DNA of 64,000 nucleotides from Pogonophryne albipinna (GCA_028583405.1 CM053246.1:24400412-24464411); one strand, 5' to 3'; counted from the first letter of the stretch, positions 24,701 through 36,334 are shown. Numbers and translations: made by a program. The notes: generated by a model from the letters alone, not told the origin.

Positions 24701-25750
24701 AGCACTTAGTTGGCATACAGGGAACTGCTTTAGGCTGGTTTAGGTCCTATCTATCTGAACGCTCTCAGTTTGTACGTGTCAATGATGAATCTTCCACGCA
24801 AACCAAAGTTATCCATGGAGTGCCACAGGGCTCAGTGCTCGGACCTATTTTGTTCACATTATATATGCTTCCGTTAGGCAATATTATAAGGAATCATTCT
24901 GTAAATTTTCATTGTTATGCGGATGATACTCAACTATATTTATCAATCAAGCCTGATGAAATTAATCATCTAAATAAAATTCAAGACTGCCTCAAGGACT
25001 TAAAAACGTGGATGATCTTAAACTTTTTGATGTTAAACACGACCAAAACTGAAGTTATTGTACTTGGCCCGAAGAATCTACGAAATAAATTATCTAAAGA
25101 TATACTAACTATGGATGGCATTAATTTGGCCTCCAGTGAGACTGTAAGGTGTTATATTTGATCAGGATTTATCCTTTAACGCCCACATAAAATCAATTTC
25201 AAGGACCGCCTACTTCCATCTACGTAACATTGCAAAAATCAGGCATATCTTGCCTCAAAACGATGCAGAGAAACTAGTCCATGCATTTGTTACTTCAAGG
25301 CTGGATTATTGTAACTCTTTATTATCAGGGTGTACCAAGAAGTCAGTCAAGTCGCTTCAGCTGATTCAAAATGCTGCAGCTCGTGTACTAACCAGAGTTA
25401 GGAAAAGGGACCACATTACTCCTGTTCTGGCTGCCTTACACTGGCTCCCTGTAGAACACAAGATAGAATTTAAAATTCTTCTTCTCGCCTACAAAGCCCT
25501 TAATGGGCAGGCGCCATCTTACCTTAAAGAACTCATTATACCCTACTGTCCTACTAGGGCATTGCGTTCCAAGAATGCAGGGTTGTTGGTTGCTACTAGA
25601 GTCTCTAAAAGTACAATGGGAGCCAGAGCCTTTTCTTATCAAGCTCCACATTTGTGGAATCAGCTTCCAGTTTGTGTTCGGGCGGCAGACACCCTATCCG
25701 TTTTTAAGAGTGCGCTTAAGATTTTCCTTTTTGATAAAGCTTATAGTTAG
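21731..25750 (+). pseudogene. LINE ORF2: endonuclease and reverse transcriptase, broken
   Basis: N-terminal endonuclease blocks are LLNIRSLASKA before the hAT and ETWL, then YRAP, VGDFNIH and SDHF after it; the frame is restored when the hAT and one duplication copy are removed. A TGA at 23515-23517 ends the endonuclease; the same frame stays open beyond it. The reverse transcriptase runs from about 24370 with [33 protein letters not shown] and CYADDTQLY (YADD at 24916-24927). A frameshift from a small deletion near 25145 separates the C-terminal region (25190-25750), which has SRLDYCNSLL and LHWLPV. Product: the LINE's nicking endonuclease and RT for target-primed reverse transcription. Three lesions (hAT, stop, frameshift) make it inactive. 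Confidence 0.85.
21882..22916. mobile_element. hAT MITE (CAGGGGTGGGGAACC ends) in LINE ORF2
   Basis: The left end CAGGGGTGGGGAACC is matched by its inverted copy ending at 22916. Exact 8-bp duplications ATCTAAAG lie at 21874-21881 and 22917-22924. The 1035-bp element is non-coding. About 22130-22440 recurs in inverse at 43640-44000. Confidence 0.92.
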
Positions 25751-26573
25751 GGCTGATTAGATTCAGCCCCTAGTTTTGCTGATATAGGCTTAGTTTGTCG
25801 GGGGACATCTTACTTCTTCCTTCTCTCTGTCTATACCTGTGTACTCTCATGTTCCTATTAACCCAGCTTCCCCAAATTTCTTTCTTTTTGGTGTCTATAT
25901 ACGCCGGGATCCGGAGTCATGGATGATCCTGCGGTCCTGTGTCCTGCATCGCGAGCCCTGGATCTTGAGTCGTGGCTGTGGTCCTGGATCATAGGTCCTG
26001 GATGGATATCCTCATGGATTCAACTTCCTATTATACACACATGCATTTCCAAACATTTGGACTACCTATGTTGCAAATGTATTATCTTTTCAATTTACAC
26101 ACGGCATCTATTGCACGTCTGTCCATCCTGGGAGAGGGATCCCTCCTCTGTTGCTCTCCCTGAGGTTTCTCCCATTTTTCCCTTTAAACTGTGGGTTTTC
26201 TTCTGACGTTTTTCCTTGTACGATGTGACAACCCTGTCTCCTAAAAATTACGTTCCCACAGAACTAAACTGCATTCTCAATTACGTTTAGTCAGAAACGT
26301 ATTTTCTCCCACTTTACGTTCGTTTTGAACGTATCTCAAATACGTTTATTTTCTACATATCTTCTAGAAACATATTTTCTCCCACGTTACGTTTCTTATG
26401 AACGTATCTTAAATACGTTTATTTTCTACATATCTTTGCCATTTATTGTCTTGCTTAATGATAATAGTCATTTATAAATATAATTTTAGAGCAGACATTT
26501 GAAATCAGTAGGCAAGGCTGTAATTTCACCAGCTGTTACTCTCATGCGCGAGACAGAAAATAATAGTTTTAAC

Positions 26574-26699
26574 ATGCCAAAAAGCTGCTGTGTCGTTTAT
26601 TGCACCTCAAACATTAAAACAAATCCAGAGTTACGTGTTTCTGTACTTCCTCTAAGACGAAAGGACAGTAACAGAAGATCTCTGTGGCTTCAGGCTTGA
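26574..26699 (+). CDS. THAP-like N-terminal exon, left arm
   Basis: The frame from ATG 26574 encodes about 41 residues: MPKSCCVVYCTSN, then VSVLPLRRKDSNRRSLWLQA. This has the layout of the start of a THAP zinc finger (paired Cys, then a basic Arg-rich segment with a Trp). The second Cys and His of the finger are missing here; they would come from a following exon. In THAP-type transposases this finger binds the element ends. The reading stops at 26697-26699 after LQA, which may simply mark an intron. Only a fragment, not a working protein. Confidence 0.5.
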   Translation: MPKSCCVVYCTSNIKTNPELRVSVLPLRRKDSNRRSLWLQA

Positions 26700-29190
26700 T
26701 CGCCGTTCAAATGACAGCGTTGGTTTCCCCAAAAGTGGGCGGGGCTGTAAAGTGACGTAGATTTTACTCTCATCTATTATTCAAAACCATTCCAGTGTTT
26801 TATCTTTTTATTTATTTGTTTTTATTTAAAATCGTATAATGTCTGACTTTTTTTTCCATCTGTGAGGAAAAGAAATGGGGCTCAGAGCCTCAAAATACTG
26901 AAATCTGTATTTTTTAAAATCTTTTTTTCCTTCTAATTTGTTATTATTTTCTAAATAACACACTGTTATTTACTCAACAATAACACACAATTATCCTTGT
27001 TTTTATTTATTCGTTTAATTCTATAATCTTGGGCTTTTTAGCATGCTTTTTAGCCGTAAATAAAGTCACCGGAAACAGACGTAGGCCTATAAGGGACATT
27101 TCGAGCGATACACACCACAAACCCACTGAACAGATTACCCAAGATCCTCAGCTTGAAGCTCGTTGATTGGATGTTTTAGCCGCAATGCATGTTGGGATAT
27201 GATGTTAATGCGATATGATATCCGAAAACATTTAAAAAATATATAATAATACTTTATTCCGAGTGTTCTTGCTTATCTCTTTGGAAGTCATCACATAACG
27301 GCATTGTAATACACGGTTCGGCTGCATTAAATATTACACATCTGCCGTAGTTCTTTATTTATAGAGCCCTGATGAGAAGACTTCTGGACAAACTGGAAGA
27401 ACTGCATTTTGCATTTCTTTTCACACAATACGTCTCCTTGCAGTATCAATAGTAATTCGGCTGACTTTTATATTTAATCCAATTGGTAGATAGGTTATAT
27501 TTACACCATAACGGTGCACAGCTGATAGAAAAGGACATGTAGTTTTTAAAGATATTACTGATTTTCTTTGAATATAAGAATGTAAATACTGAGTTGAGAG
27601 AATAGTCAGGGGATTTGGGTGATGGGAGACACATCTATGGAATCACAATTTCAATAGCTTACCATTAAATGACGGATATACCTTTCTGTCTGTGATGTTT
27701 TACAAATCAGATATTAATGTGTAGAAGTAAAACATGAGAAATAGTATAGCAATATCCTGTACAATTATGTAAAAACATGAATAAAACAACACATCTTCAG
27801 ATGTTATACATGCATAAGTGTCCTACACTAATAATACAAAGTTATTATTAGTATGCTGTGTGTACCTTGTCTGCACTGCCTAGTGGTTAAAGCACGTTAT
27901 TGAATTATTTTTGTTGAATAATGTTATTTTTGTTGAATAATGTTATTTGATGAAAAAAATATTAAGAGTACATACTTTCATAGGGGGAAAGTAGAAGGTC
28001 AATGATAGAAATATAGAATATAAAAAATCAAGAAGATACTGTAAGTGATCTCTACAATAAAACAGTTTAGTGCTGGATGTACAAAGATATTAATAGGAGG
28101 ATGTGCAAAACAGACAAACTAATTAACCTTTATTAACACATTAAAGAATACTTTAGGTTAAGGTCTTCTTTCAAATAAGAAAAAAGCTTTGGGGGTATCT
28201 ATCTACAGATAAATATTAAGCCTGACAAAGTACTTAACGTCTAATATATTGCTTTCCTGCAATGTTAACTATGTTGAAGCACTTATTTTAACTGATATTA
28301 TACATATGGATTATACTCTTATGTCTGTAGATAGTATAAGAAATGTGCAGAATGACAGTTTAATGGTGGAGGTACACACATATTGATAGATGTCGTAATG
28401 CACTGTTGAGGAACCTGTGACCCAAGTTTTTCATTCATTGCATAACTACACTAGTTGTGTATATGATATGTCAATAAACCTTAGAAAATCTTGAAATCTT
28501 GAAAGGGATGTGCAAACATAGCAATTATATACAGTTCTCATTCATAACACTCCGTTCGATGTCTCACTATGGGATGCGCCTCAACGCGTATGCAAACAGA
28601 AGCATCAATCTCATTACGCCAATCCTGATTGGCTGGTGATCTTGACGTCAACGTCAGGGAATCCACCCACCCTTTAAGTAGCTTGCGCTACGACGCAGCG
28701 TCATTCAAACACCTCTTCTCGCTTCAGAGCACATCTCGACTTATCAGTAACCGGGCTAGCTTAACGGTCCACAGACTGAACCCAAAGCTAACATTCGGTC
28801 GACGGGCGCTTGCCGGTTACTTTTTTGCTTTGCAAGAAGACTGAGCAATATTAACACACCAGTTAATATTGTAATCTGCCTCGCCGTTCTTTCTGTCGAA
28901 ATAACGGTAAGGTTTGATTTTTTCTTCAAGCTAGTAACATACCTGTTGCTAGTTTGTTCTTCCCTCCACACCGACACCACGGTAAAGAGGACGTTCTCTT
29001 TTCTCTCTCACACCAGAGGAGACAGAGATAAAAAAAGGTATTAACACACCAGTTAATATTCTTTAAAGAATAAAATCTACACCGTCGCCTTTTTTCCTTT
29101 CGGACTAACGGCAAGGTTGGATTTTTTTTTTCTGAGTAACGTACCTGTTATTAACGTGTCCACTCCACGCCGACACCCCGGCGATCGAAG

Positions 29191-30825
29191 ATGGACCCTT
29201 CTCTCCCTCACACCAGAGGAGTCAGGGACTCGGAGGCCCGGCTATGCCGCTGCGGGTTTAAGATTTCAGGCACAGATTCACACCAGGTCTGCTCGTCCTG
29301 CCTCGGGCTGGAACACGCCCGGGAGGCTATCGATAACCCCGGCTCGTGCGGGCATTGTACCCGCTTCACCATGAAGAGCCTCCGCCGACGGTTAGCACGC
29401 CAAGCTAGCTTGTCGGGACAGGACCCCCTCATGTCCGCTGATTCGCCGTCCGGCAATCAAGACATGGTGGCGTCCGCCGCAGAGATTGAGCCCCGCGCTG
29501 TGTCAGACTGGGGCTCAACAACGGCGACAGCCGCTGAACCGGAGCCCCACGCCGTTTCAGGCTGGGACCCGGTGGCGGCAAGAGCCGCGAGAGCGGAGCC
29601 CCGCGCTGTGTCAAGCCGGGGCTCCCAATTGGACCTCACCATGGTTCCACCCACGGAGGATGTCCTGGAGTTGGACTACATGGAGGACGAAGAGGATGCC
29701 TCTGAGTTCCTCCTGTCTGACTCGGATGGGGATGACATCTTCGTTTCATCGGCTCAGGCTGCAAAGCCGGGAGCGATGTCCGCTCACTCGGGCGAGAGCA
29801 CACCAGCTTCGCCCGTCCTAAGCATGGACTTGCAGGCCGTGTGTCAACGCGCTGCGTCCAGGCTGGACATCCCATGGCCTGAAGTGGCCAAGGAGACCTC
29901 CAGATCTCGCTACGAGGGGAAGAACTTGCCCCAAGCAGCGAGGACGAAGAGGCAGCTCCTTCCAGTCTTTCCGGAGATGCTGGACGAGGTGTCGGTCTCG
30001 TGGAGAGACCGTCCCTTCAGCAACAAGGCCCCAATCCAGGGTGCCTCCTCCCTGGACTGTGACGGTATGGAGAGGCTCGGCCTGCTCCGCATGCCGCCCA
30101 TGGAACCGCTGGTGGCAGCCCACCTCCAACCGAGGCTGGCTTCGACACCAAGCAGGAACCCCATACTACCGGCAAAGGCAGACCGGTTCCAGTCAGCGAT
30201 GACCGAACGGGCCTATAAAGCCGCAGCTTTGTCCGCCAGGGCTCTCAACGTCTCCTCGCTGCTGACCGCCTACCAGGCGGAGCTTTGCGAGGACATGTCG
30301 AGCAGACCTGAGCCTGCCGTGTGGGACGAGATTGCAGCGATCACGGACATTTGCCTCCGTGTGCAGCGCTGCGCAGTCCAAGCCACGGGCAAAGCGCTGG
30401 GAATGATGGTGGTACAGGAGAGAGCCAGGTGGCTCAACCTGACCAACCTTCCAGACCGGGAAAAAGAGGATGTTCTGGACATGCCTATTGTTCCCGAGGG
30501 CATATTTGGCTCCGCTCTAGCTTCAATGCAGCTGAGGTGCGAGTCAAAAAGGAAGGGAGACGAGGCTCTCCAGCTCTGTCTCCCCCGAAGGGTCCAGCCG
30601 CCACCTCCAATGGTCCCGCGGCAGACCTTCACCCAAGCTGTCTCACGTCCTGTCCGGTTCAAAATACCGAAGCAGCAGAGACCGCAGCCCGTCCCGGGTC
30701 CCCAGCCCGGGCACGAGGCAAGAGGGAGCTGGCCAAGAAAATCTCCGGTCCCGGCAGCTGCCGCTCAGGCACAGCCGACCCAGGTTTTCAGCCACCAGGC
30801 GAGGAAGAGGAAGCGGGCGGCCTGA
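29191..30825 (+). CDS. DIRS-A gag protein, complete frame (544 aa)
   Basis: The ATG at 29191 opens a 544-residue frame that ends at 30825. Residues 19-56 hold a cysteine/histidine cluster (CRC, CSSC, EH, CGHC) that probably binds zinc. An acidic stretch follows at about 155-185 (ELDYMEDEED, SDSDGDD). The middle is a helical, Leu/Ala-rich body, and residues 440 to the end are Pro/Gln/Arg-rich, ending RKRKRAA, which suits nucleic-acid binding. DIRS gag is poorly studied; a role in packaging element RNA is inferred by analogy. This is the only intact gag in the window. DIRS-A2 carries the same protein with a one-base deletion near codon 24 and lacks everything after about residue 270. Confidence 0.85.
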   Translation: MDPSLPHTRGVRDSEARLCRCGFKISGTDSHQVCSSCLGLEHAREAIDNPGSCGHCTRFTMKSLRRRLARQASLSGQDPLMSADSPSGNQDMVASAAEIEPRAVSDWGSTTATAAEPEPHAVSGWDPVAARAARAEPRAVSSRGSQLDLTMVPPTEDVLELDYMEDEEDASEFLLSDSDGDDIFVSSAQAAKPGAMSAHSGESTPASPVLSMDLQAVCQRAASRLDIPWPEVAKETSRSRYEGKNLPQAARTKRQLLPVFPEMLDEVSVSWRDRPFSNKAPIQGASSLDCDGMERLGLLRMPPMEPLVAAHLQPRLASTPSRNPILPAKADRFQSAMTERAYKAAALSARALNVSSLLTAYQAELCEDMSSRPEPAVWDEIAAITDICLRVQRCAVQATGKALGMMVVQERARWLNLTNLPDREKEDVLDMPIVPEGIFGSALASMQLRCESKRKGDEALQLCLPRRVQPPPPMVPRQTFTQAVSRPVRFKIPKQQRPQPVPGPQPGHEARGSWPRKSPVPAAAAQAQPTQVFSHQARKRKRAA

Positions 30826-30915
30826 CCGCCTCCTCTCCTCGATGAAGGAGCTGGAAGTTCCCTGTTCCCCAGCTCCAGAGCACGTTCCAGTGTTGGATGC
30901 TCATGTGTTTTCGGG

Positions 30916-33032
30916 GTGCCACCATGCCCCCATCTTCCCGCCGCCTCGAGTGATGCCAGAACGTCATCCTCAAGTTCGCGCCATCAGGGAAATGGACTTA
31001 ACATCAAAGACAGCAAGTTCCGCTGCCTGTTTAAGTCACACAAACACATGTCATCATTGTTGTTTCAAAATAAATCATTTTCCACTGTCGTTTCCAGGCT
31101 TGAAGCCAAGGGCGCAGTCAATACAAATGAAAAGAAAAACAATATAACCAATAAACAGTCTGTCGTCTGCCCCTCTTTTGAGAGCGGCTCCGGCCTCTCT
31201 CAAAAGGCGGACAATAGACGGGATTGTGAAGGCACCACCGCCACGCGCATGCGCAGTGTCGGCCGGGGTTGTCAACCTGGGGTACCACCGTGTTCAGACA
31301 CTAGAGGGCCCCATAACACAACAAATAGAGACACAGAGGGCAGACGACAGAGATGTGACATCTCCGCTCGCTTTGAGAAGCGAAAAGTGGAGGATGCTCA
31401 CAGATTCTGCTTGGGTTTTCAAGACAGTAACACGGGGCTCCGGCTCCAATTCGCTGTCACCCCCCCTCACTTCTCGGGCATTCTGTATTCACAGGCCTGG
31501 GAGAGTCGGCCCATATTCTAGAGCAAGAGATTTTCTCGCTACTAGAAAAGAAGGCTATATCTATAATACCCGCCGAACAGAGTCAGAGCGGCTTTTATTC
31601 CAAGTATTTCCTCGTTCCCAAACGGGGAGGGAACGGAATTCGGCCTATACTAGATTTGAGAGCTCTGAACAAATATCTCAAAAGATACAAATTCAGAATG
31701 CTCACTCACACATCTCTGCTGCGTCTCGTGCGCCAAAACGACTGGTTCACATCAGTCGACCTGAAAGATGCGTATTTCCACATCCCAGTATATTACCCTC
31801 ACAGGAAATATCTGAGGTTCGCCTTTCAGGGTGTCTGTTACGAGTACAGAGTACTTCCCTTCGGTCTGTCTCTCAGCCCGCGAGTGTTTGTACGGTGTAC
31901 GGAAGCCGCGATAGCCCCGTTAAGACAACAGGGTATTCGCCTGGCAACTTATCTGACGATTGGCTCCTTCTCGCACAGTCGGAGCAAGAGGCTATTACGC
32001 AGACGAATGTCCTCGTAAAACACCTGCTCGACCTGGTTTTCGTAATAAACACAGAAAAGAGCATGTTGACCCCAGCCCAGACTGTACTCTTACATGAGGG
32101 AGTTTCAGCGCTGGGTAGCTGCCCTCAGATTGGACCCCGCGCGTCATGGCGCGCGGAGAGTGATGGTCACTATGAAATGCGTAATGGCACTGCGCCACTG
32201 GCTACACCCGACTTTTCTAGTACGGGGCGTGCCTATGGGTGCTGTCCTATCGCGGAAGGTGGTCAACACAGACGCATGTCTGACGGGCTGGGGGGGTATA
32301 TACGAAGGTCGACCTGTGAGGGGTCTCTGGAGCAGAGACCTCCAACGGTCACACATAAATTATCTGGAGCTTTTAGCGGTGTTCCTCACCCTGAAACGCT
32401 TTCTGCCTTTTCTCAGAGGACATCATGTCCTCGTGAGGACAGACAACACGACCACAATATCGTATATAAACCGCCAAGGGGGTTTGCGTTCTCTCCAGTT
32501 ACACATGCTGGCACGCAAACTGATCTTATGGAGCTGCGGACGTCTCCTCTCTCTGAGAGCGACGCACGTACCAGGAGTGATGAACCTCGGAGCAGATCTG
32601 CTGTCCAGAGGTGCACCACTATATGCAGACTGGACTCTACATCCAATGATTGTGAGTCAGCTGTGGGTGCGTTACGGCCGAGCCGCGGTAGATCTGTTCG
32701 CATCAAAAGAAAATGCTCAATGTAAGCTGTTCTTTTCAATGCGCGATTTAAACGCACCGTTAGGCGTGGACGCGCTCGCGCACGTTTGGCCTCCGGTCCT
32801 TCTGTACGCGTTCCCACCCCTGGCTCTGATACCCCCAACTCTGGCCAGAGTGAGAGAACAACGCCACACACTTATCCTGATAGCTCCGCACTGGCCTGCA
32901 ATGTACTGGCTGGCGGAGATATATCAGCTGCGGTGCGGGCAGCCGTGGCAGCTCCCACTACGCAGGGACATACTGTCTCAGGCGGGGGGGGGGGCGATCT
33001 TTCACCCACACCCAGAGCGCTTGGCACTATGA
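30916..33032 (+). pseudogene. DIRS-A1 reverse transcriptase/RNase H, frameshifted
   Basis: Sequence before 31485 (RLQFAVTPPHFSG) is in one frame. The core RT is in another frame to about 31948: RPILDLRALNKYL, FTSVDLKDAYFHIPV and VLPFGLSLSPRVF are visible. One base is missing at the catalytic di-aspartate motif near 31949, so the two aspartates fall in a third frame, which continues to about 32085. RNase H is then open from 32094 to 33032 with TDACLTGWGG, LELLAVFLTLK, RTDNTTTISY and GADLLSR (the four acidic residues). After it comes a conserved block, VDLFASKENAQ to LIPPTLARV. I see no diagnostic methyltransferase motif. The gene is inactive. Its TGA overlaps the next gene's ATG as ATGA at 33029-33032. 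Confidence 0.85.
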
Positions 33033-34087
33033 GCCTGGCCCGTGAGTGGTACAATCTGAATACAGTGGGGCTCCCTCAGAAGGTGATAAACGCTATTCAG
33101 AGTGCAAGAGCTTCCTCCACCAGGTCTCTCTATGACTGTAAGTGGAGGGTGTTTGAGGAGTGGTGCCTTCAAAAAGGACACATCTCTTTTCAATGTCCTG
33201 TCAGGGTGATTTTATAATTTCTCCAGGACTTAATTGATAAACACAGAGCTTTCTCTACGATCAAAGTGTACCTGGCTGCTATTGCTGCATGCCATGTGGG
33301 CTTTGAGGGAAAGACGGCTAGCCAACATCCTTTGGTCTGCCGTTTTATGAAAGGGGCTCACAGGCTCCTCCCTGTTTCCAGGTCACTGGTGCCCTTATGG
33401 GACTTGGCAGTGGTTTTAGATGGGCTCACTCGACCTCCATTTGAACCCCTGGAAGAAGCTGACATGAAACACCTGTCACTGAAGACAGTGCTGTTACTGG
33501 CTCTGGCATCTGCCAAGCGAGTCAGTGACATTCATGCGCTCTCTGTACATCCTTCATGCACTCAGTTTTCCCCAGGGCAAACAAGAGTGTTGCTGAAGCC
33601 CAACCCTGCCTTTATACCCAAGGTGGTTGGCTCATGTACCCCCATTGACATTGTGGCATTTCCTCCGCCGCTGTGTTCCTCTGAGGAACAGCGGCCGGAT
33701 TTGCTGTGTCCAGTTCGTGCTTTACGCATCTATATGGACAGGTCAAAAGAGTTTCGTTGTAATGACCAACTCTTTGTATCCTGGGCTAACCCTCAGAAGG
33801 GCAAGCCCGTTACCAGGCAACGGCTCTCCCACTGGATTGTGGAAGCGATTGCTCTGGCTTATACGAGTCAGGGTTTGCAGGCACCAACGGGCCTGCATGC
33901 TCATTCTACTCGTGGACTGGCTACATCCTGGGCTTTGTTCAAGGGTGTTTCCATCCAAGACATTTGTGCAGCAGCGAGCTGGTCCTCGCCGCTCACTTTT
34001 GTCCGCTTTTACAGGCTAGATGTCTCTGCTCCAAGTGTGGCCCGCGCAGTGCTGGGTCCCGTGTTGAGACAGAGTTCTACCTGTTAA
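33029..34087 (+). pseudogene. DIRS-A1 tyrosine recombinase with one nonsense codon
   Basis: The frame from ATG 33029 to 34087 matches the complete 352-residue recombinase of DIRS-A2 codon for codon, except for substitutions and one stop, TAA at 33215-33217 (codon 63, where A2 has TCA). The catalytic set is otherwise present: Arg in ASAKRVSD (164), HSTR (292-295), Trp in ASWSS (318) and Tyr in VRFYRLD (328). The enzyme would integrate the circular DNA copy. A 273-residue piece from a downstream start (from about 33266) still holds all catalytic residues but lacks the N-terminal core-binding part. The start overlaps the upstream stop, which suggests coupled expression. Confidence 0.9.
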
Positions 34088-34131
34088 GTTCTGGTTGTTT
34101 TTGGTGATTTTCGAGATAAGCATGTCTAGCA

Positions 34132-34245
34132 ATACGGGAGTTTCAATATCCCATAGTGAGACATCGAACGGAGTGTTATGAATGAGAACTATAGGTTACT
34201 TACGTAACCCCAGTTCTCAGAGTAACATGAAGTGAGATGTCTCAC
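34132..34245. repeat. DIRS-A1 internal complementary region (circle junction)
   Basis: It reads, in order, the complement of the left terminus (ending GTTATGAATGAGAAC), the bridge TATAGGTTACTTAC, and the complement of the right terminus (GTAACCCCAGTTCTCAGAG). Because it records the right end without the LTR insertion, it gave me the exact uninterrupted sequence there. Confidence 0.88.
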
Positions 34246-34477
34246 CAGACGGCCCTTCTTGCTAAGGCGAAGCGAGAAGAGGTGCTTATTTTGAATGACG
34301 CTGCGTCGTAGCGCAAGCTACTTAAAGGGTGGGTGGATTCCCTGACGTTGACGTCAAGATCACCAGCCAATCAGGATTGGCGTAATGAGATTGATGCTTC
34401 TGTTTGCATACGCGTTGAGGCGCATCCCATAGTGAGACATCTCACTTCATGTTACTCTGAGAACTGGGGTTACGTAA

Positions 34478-35404
34478 TATTGAAGATTATTATTATCATC
34501 TGATATTTGGGAAGTGTGTTACATTTGAAATGGCAGAAAGTCTTGTTGCAACTTCCAGATATTAAAAGAGGCCCCTTGAGTTTCTCTGGAAATTATCAAT
34601 AGTAGCAGTTAAGTGAATACTGTTTAAACAATACCTGTGTTTGTGTTTTGTATTGGTTTCTCTGTTTTATCCTTTCATAAATGTGAGGACTAAAACTTGC
34701 TCAAACATTCCAGGGTTGGTTGGAGTGAACAGGTTTTATTGCTTTGTGGGGGAGGGATGAGAGTTGGATGAGAGTTCTTTCTGCTTAAAGATCTCCTGTA
34801 TGTCATGTTTCAGGGAAGTCAACATATCTTGAATAGTATATGTGTGTGTTTAATTACTTTGTATTCATAAATAAGCAGTCTGTGTAAACAGAAGCTGAAA
34901 ATAGGAGAGTATTAATATGTATTATCTTTGTGAACAAAGGGATATTATGTGGACAGAGCTCAGGCCTCTGGAATGTGCAGGAAAGTGAGATAACGGACGC
35001 CAGATACATTTTATTACCGTCTCAGAGACACTTGTTTATTATCCTGGCTGGCTCGCGCTGATTCGCTAAGAAAAGTCATCTTTTACATCTTCCAATGAGA
35101 TGGACTGACTCGGGTCCTCCGGTGATTTTTGGGTATAAAAGTTGGGTTTGAATTTAGTTCATTCTCTTTTCCTCCTGCTGCCAAGACCGAAGAATCCCAC
35201 CAGCACGAGAAACTAGAGCAGGGGCGCTCCTAATTATATTGATTTGTATTGCATTGTATTATTGCCTTTTATAATTAAAACAGATTATTGTTTAACTGGT
35301 ATCCTGGTGTTTTCTGATTTTCCCTACTGTTATGATTTCAAGCAGCTCGCCAAAACGACACGCTGCGCAGAGGTGGGTTGTAAAAACCATCTTCTGCCAC
35401 AACA
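34478..35404 (+). mobile_element. LTR-like insertion in the DIRS-A1 right terminal repeat
   Basis: A 927-bp block separates GTAA (34474-34477) from GTAA (35405-35408), a 4-bp duplication proven by the intact sequence in the internal complementary region. It has a TATA box (TATAAAA at 35134), a start-like region, an AATTAAAA signal near 35274 and ends CACAACA. The layout fits a solo LTR of an endogenous retrovirus-like element. The left end reads TATTG rather than TG, so the class is uncertain. Sequence around GATTATTGTTTAAC is shared with 41033-41050. Confidence 0.65.
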
Positions 35405-35419
35405 GTAAGTAACCTATAG

Positions 35420-36219
35420 TTTTTAATTAACTATTAGTAGAGAATAACGAGTAATTCATATACTTTATAGAGATCTACAGATAAATGTTTAGTCTTCTCA
35501 AGCACCAACTATCAAATATCTCTCCTGATTGTTGGCACTTGACAATCACCTTCCCTGAATTTTACTCAGGTGTAACTAAAGTCTGCTTTAAGGGTTGTTT
35601 ATATTTCACATCATTAATCAGAATCTGCAAAGTAACTAAAATAAATGTAGTGGAGTAAAAATACCAGGTTAACCTCTGAATTGTAGTGGAGTAGAATTAC
35701 AAAGTAACAATGAGCTGTCATGTGGGTATATATTAATGCTGCCCATTATGGATACAAGCGATTTTCACCCATTTAGTAATTACATGTTTTACATTTGTAC
35801 ACACCAATGTGTTTCCTATCGCCTAAACCTCCAGGGCTGTACACAGTTTAATACTGTCAACTTCTAATTTTGGGAAAAACGAAAACGTCTTTTAAAACTA
35901 CAATTCCCAGTAGAGACGTGCCATAGAGAACATGTTGCGAAACACAATAGCCAGCATATGTAGTTCTCGGGGGCGTTCAAATCCAGTTTTGAATAGTCTG
36001 CCGTGGTTTCGTTCCATTTCAAAGAGCTTGACGCTCGACATAACCTTGGCGCACTGCCACTCCAACATCCAATCCCAGAGTTTGAAGATTAATCACGGGG
36101 TTTGTCAACGGGATTGTAGTCCCAAACGATAGCTGGGGATTATGGGTAGTGTAGTGTTGGCCATCCTAAACTGAATTTTTTTTCGGATATCATATCGCAT
36201 TACGAACACCACATCTGGC
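35420..36219. other. Right interior of the THAP element
   Basis: No gene. The first bases continue the host sequence broken by DIRS-A1 (TTTTAATTAACTATTAG). The stretch 35725-36060 aligns with 17565-18900. Confidence 0.6.
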
Positions 36220-36220
36220 G

Positions 36221-36334
36221 TCACAGAGATCTTCTGTTACTGTCCTTTCTTCTTAGAGGAAGTACAGAAACACGTAACTCTGGATTTGTTTTAATGTTTG
36301 AGGTGCAATAAACAACACAGCAGCTTTTTGGCAT
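36221..36334 (-). CDS. THAP-like N-terminal exon, right arm
   Basis: This is the inverted partner of the left-arm exon. It starts at ATG 36334 and reads the same MPKSCCVVYCTSN opening, with one K-for-R-type codon change in the CTAAGAAGA stretch. The homology ends near 36221, where the two arms diverge. Both arms thus carry the same coding start facing inward. Confidence 0.5.
   Translation of the reverse strand: MPKSCCVVYCTSNIKTNPELRVSVLPLRRKDSNRRSL

Larger units (their letters stand above)
28534..35419 (+). mobile_element. DIRS retrotransposon, family A, copy 1 (A1)
   Basis: The element starts GTTCTCATTCATAAC and ends GTAAGTAACCTATAG. The uninterrupted host sequence is known from the related repeat at 16930-16965 (inverse), so the junctions are exact: the host keeps no duplication, and AGT is present at both ends (28533-28535 and 35418-35420). 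Terminal inverted repeats pair 28572-28725 with about 34275-34430. Internal order is gag, reverse transcriptase/RNase H, tyrosine recombinase, internal complementary region. An LTR-like sequence is inserted in the right repeat. Confidence 0.92.

Noticed and set aside
26229..26700. Assignment of the THAP element to Kolobok
   Set aside because: Kolobok duplicates TTAA, whereas the flanks here are GATGTGA.
31178..32725. A 515-residue frame across the DIRS-A1 pol region
   Set aside because: Only about 31950-32085 of it is real RT sequence (after the frameshift). The rest is a shadow of the RT and RNase H frames.
32413..32871. 152-residue minus-strand frame, repeated at 62201-62659
   Set aside because: It is antisense to RNase H in both DIRS-A copies, with no recognisable domain.
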